Of a stretch of 64,000 nt of DNA, positions 61,755 through 64,000 are shown one piece after another (positions within the stretch are counted from its first letter, which is position 1; each line of letters opens with the position of its first letter). Source of the stretch: an uncultured Verrucomicrobiota bacterium (GTDB lineage Bacteria; Verrucomicrobiota; Verrucomicrobiia; Opitutales; Opitutaceae); assembly GCA_903898675.1 (NCBI GenBank), contig CAIUGM010000012.1, positions 1-64,000 of the forward strand, in the 5' to 3' direction. Under the pieces are notes generated by a model. It worked only from the letters and a program-made list of their open reading frames with translations. It was not told where the DNA came from and searched no databases. The translations under genes and the position numbers were made by a program.

Positions 61755-63044
61755 ATGCCTGCCTTCCTCATCATCAAAAACGGCCGCGTCATCGATCCCG
61801 CCTCGAAGCGGGACAAGGTCGGTGACGTCTTCATTGCCGACGGCAAGTTTGTGGCGGGCCTTACGGCGGCGCAGAAGAAGAAAGCCCGGACCATCGACGC
61901 CCGCGGCCTCGTGGTCTGCCCCGGGCTGGTTGATATCCATGTGCATTTCCGCGAGCCCGGCCAGACGCACAAGGAGACCATCCTCACCGGTTCCCACGCC
62001 GCCGCCGCCGGCGGGTTCACCACCGTGGTCTGCATGCCCAACACTTCCCCGGTGGCCGACAACGCGGGCACGATCGAGCTGATCAACAACGCCGCCCGCA
62101 AGGCCGCCGTCCACGTCTACCCGACCGGCTGCATCACCGTCGGCATGAAGGGCCAGCAGCTGGCGCCGCACGGCTCGCTCAAGAAGGCCGGGGTCGTCGC
62201 CATCACGGACGACGGCCTTTGCGTCGAGAGCAACGAGCTCATGCGCCGCGCGGTCGAGTACGCCAAGATGTTCGATCTCACGGTCCTCGACCACTGCCAG
62301 GACGAATCCCTGACCAAGGGCGCCGTGATGAACGAGGGCACCGTCTCGACGCGGCTCGGCCTGCGCGGCTGGCCGCACGCCGCCGAGGACATCATCGTCG
62401 CGCGCAACATCATCCTCTCCGCCTACTCCGGCGCCCACATCCACATGCAGCACATCAGCTCCGCCATGTCGGTCGAGCTGGTGCGCCGGGCGAAAAAGGA
62501 CGGCATCAACGTCACCGCCGAGGCCACCCCGCACCACATCGCGCTGACCGAGGAGGCGCTCGGCACCTACGACACCAATTTCAAGATGAACCCGCCGTTG
62601 CGGACCGAAAAGGACCGCCGCGCGATCATCGCCGGCCTGAAGGACGGGGCCCTGGACTGCATCGGCACCGATCACGCGCCGCACACGCCCGACGAGAAGG
62701 ACCGTGAGTTCGACTATGCACCCAACGGCATCACCGGGCTCGAGACCGCCCTGCCCGTTTGCCTCGACGTGCTCGTCCGGCAGAACAAATTCAAGCTGCC
62801 GTACGTCATCGACCTGCTGACGCGCCGCGCCGCCGCCATCCTGAAGCTGCCCGCCGGCACGCTCGCCCCGGGCGCGGCCGCCGACGTCTGTATCTTCGAC
62901 CCGGCGGCGACCTGGACCTATGACGCGAAGCAGGGCTTCAGCAAGTCGCTGAACTCCCCGTGGTCGGGTCAGAAGATGACCGGCCGCGTGCAGACCACCA
63001 TCGTGGACGGACGCATCGTCTTTGCGGCGGGCAAGATCGTGTGA
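61755..63044 (+). CDS. pyrC: dihydroorotase
   Basis: A 429-residue amidohydrolase of the long PyrC type. Metal ligands are in VDIHVHFREPGQTHKETILT (HxH), DHCQDESL, HIHMQHISSAMSVEL and the Asp in CIGTDHAPHTPDEKD. The PPLRTEKDRRAIIAGLKDG block is also conserved. It closes carbamoyl-aspartate to dihydroorotate. It follows the GxxExxY element, so transcription from pyrR must cross the two repeat arms to reach it. Confidence 0.95.
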   Translation: MPAFLIIKNGRVIDPASKRDKVGDVFIADGKFVAGLTAAQKKKARTIDARGLVVCPGLVDIHVHFREPGQTHKETILTGSHAAAAGGFTTVVCMPNTSPVADNAGTIELINNAARKAAVHVYPTGCITVGMKGQQLAPHGSLKKAGVVAITDDGLCVESNELMRRAVEYAKMFDLTVLDHCQDESLTKGAVMNEGTVSTRLGLRGWPHAAEDIIVARNIILSAYSGAHIHMQHISSAMSVELVRRAKKDGINVTAEATPHHIALTEEALGTYDTNFKMNPPLRTEKDRRAIIAGLKDGALDCIGTDHAPHTPDEKDREFDYAPNGITGLETALPVCLDVLVRQNKFKLPYVIDLLTRRAAAILKLPAGTLAPGAAADVCIFDPAATWTYDAKQGFSKSLNSPWSGQKMTGRVQTTIVDGRIVFAAGKIV

Positions 63045-63105
63045 CGGTGCGGGCGCAATCCGGCCAGCAGAGCCACGGCTACCGGCCAACCGCCAGTTAA
63101 CCCAG

Positions 63106-63729
63106 ATGCCCCCGGGAAACCCCAACCGCCCCCTGAAGCTGTCGGACGACCAGGCCGTCCGTTACTGCACGAAGATCGACGATCAGGTGGCCGGACCATA
63201 CACTTTCGAGGGCATCGAATCCCTCGTCTTTCTGCATAAAATCACGGCGGACACGTTGATCGCCCGCGAAGGCAGTGGGGAGTTTACGCCGCTCAAGGCC
63301 ACCGAACTCGGCCCGGTCCTGTTTCCCACGATTCACCTGCCCAAGCCGCCGCAGGATTGGGCTCCGCCCGGCCAGGAGAACCTCGCGGCGCACGCCAACC
63401 GCCAGCGCTACCGCATGACGGAGGCCATCTTTGACAAGGTGAATGCGGCCCCGGGGCAGCTGCCGCGGATCGAGGTGCACGAGATTCTCGACGGGAACCG
63501 GCAGGCGGAGATCGAGGCGGGGCTGGATCTCCCGCCCCCGCCGAGTCGCTTCCGGATTTCAAAGCGCAGCCTGGATTTCTGGTTCATGGTGATTGCGGGC
63601 AACGCCCTCATCCTCGGCGGCGCCATCTATTTCCAGAACACGGCCAGCCTCGTCTTCGGCATCGCCGGCTCGGGGCTGTACACGTTCGGACTCGTCTGGT
63701 GCCTGTACGGCGTCATGGATCGCTACTGA
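63106..63729 (+). CDS. GYF_2-domain membrane protein
   Basis: A 207-residue protein. Residues about 18-70 (YCTKIDDQVAGPYTFEGIES ... LIAREGSGEFTPLKA) look like a GYF_2 domain, a small module that binds peptides. Two hydrophobic helices at the C-terminus (FWFMVIAGNALILGGAIYF and LVFGIAGSGLYTFGLVWCLY) anchor it. The ATG at 63106 follows the pyrC stop by 61 bp; the longer frame overlaps pyrC and is not used. Function unknown. Confidence 0.75.
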   Translation: MPPGNPNRPLKLSDDQAVRYCTKIDDQVAGPYTFEGIESLVFLHKITADTLIAREGSGEFTPLKATELGPVLFPTIHLPKPPQDWAPPGQENLAAHANRQRYRMTEAIFDKVNAAPGQLPRIEVHEILDGNRQAEIEAGLDLPPPPSRFRISKRSLDFWFMVIAGNALILGGAIYFQNTASLVFGIAGSGLYTFGLVWCLYGVMDRY

Positions 63730-63737
63730 ACGTGGCC

Positions 63738-64000
63738 ATGACCGACGCACCCGTGGTGAAACGCGAGGGTTTCCTGTTTGCCGGAATTTTCTGTGCGGCA
63801 CTGGCGCTGCATTTCTATCTCGCGACCTCGAACTGGAGCTCCGGCTTCCTGCCCGGGCACGAATTCCGGCAGACGCAAACCGCGCTCGTCTCCCATTATA
63901 TCGAGCTGGATCATAACTACACCCCGCTCTACGAAACCCCGCTCGTCGGCAAACCCTGGGTTTCCATCCTGCTGGAATTTCCCCTCTATGAATGGAGCGT
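63738..64000 (+). CDS. GT39/ArnT-like glycosyltransferase, N-terminal part
   Basis: The gene is cut by the window edge; 87 codons are visible. A first membrane helix (FAGIFCAALALHFYLATS) is followed by LPGHEFRQTQTALVSHYIEL, which resembles the first outer loop of GT-C fold mannosyltransferases (PMT/ArnT), where acidic residues and the Arg act in catalysis. It likely moves a sugar from a polyprenyl carrier outside the membrane. Only this region supports the call. Confidence 0.7.
   Translation, partial: MTDAPVVKREGFLFAGIFCAALALHFYLATSNWSSGFLPGHEFRQTQTALVSHYIELDHNYTPLYETPLVGKPWVSILLEFPLYEWS

Overview
The window is high-GC, densely coded bacterial chromosome. Several traits point to Verrucomicrobiota, most likely an Opitutaceae relative: the style of the GxxExxY genes, an LplT-PlsC-acyl-ACP synthetase fusion, a short KdpD-like kinase, DUF6172 and DUF3300 proteins, and many intergenic inverted repeats. 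This placement is inferred from memory of such genomes; there is no rRNA gene here to confirm it.

Layout. 1-13.6 kb: the end of a ComM-type ATPase, small conserved proteins, a DUF3300 protein whose 3' end looks frameshifted, an RhlE helicase, MYG1, an FKBP, a spermidine-synthase-like protein, TrhO, YedK/SRAP and the three-domain phospholipid acyltransferase. 13.7-19.4 kb: GH29 fucosidase, ECF sigma factor and a large AsmA-like protein. 19.5-25.9 kb: a marR-adaptor-RND-tolC efflux operon with a candidate operator and a terminator. 26.1-29.7 kb: transketolase, then rpsP-trmD-rplS without rimM. 29.9-34.6 kb: a chromosomal integron. It has a divergent integron integrase with an extra N-terminal region, a candidate attI, three small cassettes with clear attC sites, and a fourth cassette cut off by an IS110-family element that seems to sit inside an attC. 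34.8-40.8 kb: ychF, then a convergent operon for pyroglutamate use (pxpB-pxpC-pxpA, DUF969-DUF979 permease, pcp). 41-45.2 kb: a lipoprotein and the ccsB/ccsA cytochrome c maturation pair, split by a GxxExxY element. 45.4-50 kb: ammonium transporter and a KdpDE-like two-component system. 50.1-54 kb: ThuA-like protein, Tat-exported TIM-barrel protein and RecN. 54-57.5 kb: tetR-emrB-emrA efflux operon with a palindromic operator over the tetR start. 57.6-63 kb: tRNA-Val, a hybrid histidine kinase, and pyrR-pyrB-pyrC, again split by a GxxExxY element. The last genes are a GYF_2 membrane protein and a truncated GT39-like glycosyltransferase.

The most unusual signal is a set of six intergenic elements (near 1.4, 7.3, 8.3, 29.4, 43 and 61.5 kb). 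Each has a left arm of about three tandem CAC-purine-rich units of 8-10 nt; five end in the reverse complement of that arm, and the sixth is a degenerate left arm. Two of the six carry a GxxExxY (PDDEXK_3) gene between the arms and lie inside operons; the others carry no gene. This looks like a family of gene-bearing and empty mobile cassettes. The second notable system is the integron with its attC-disrupting IS110. At least four other palindrome types occupy intergenic spaces.
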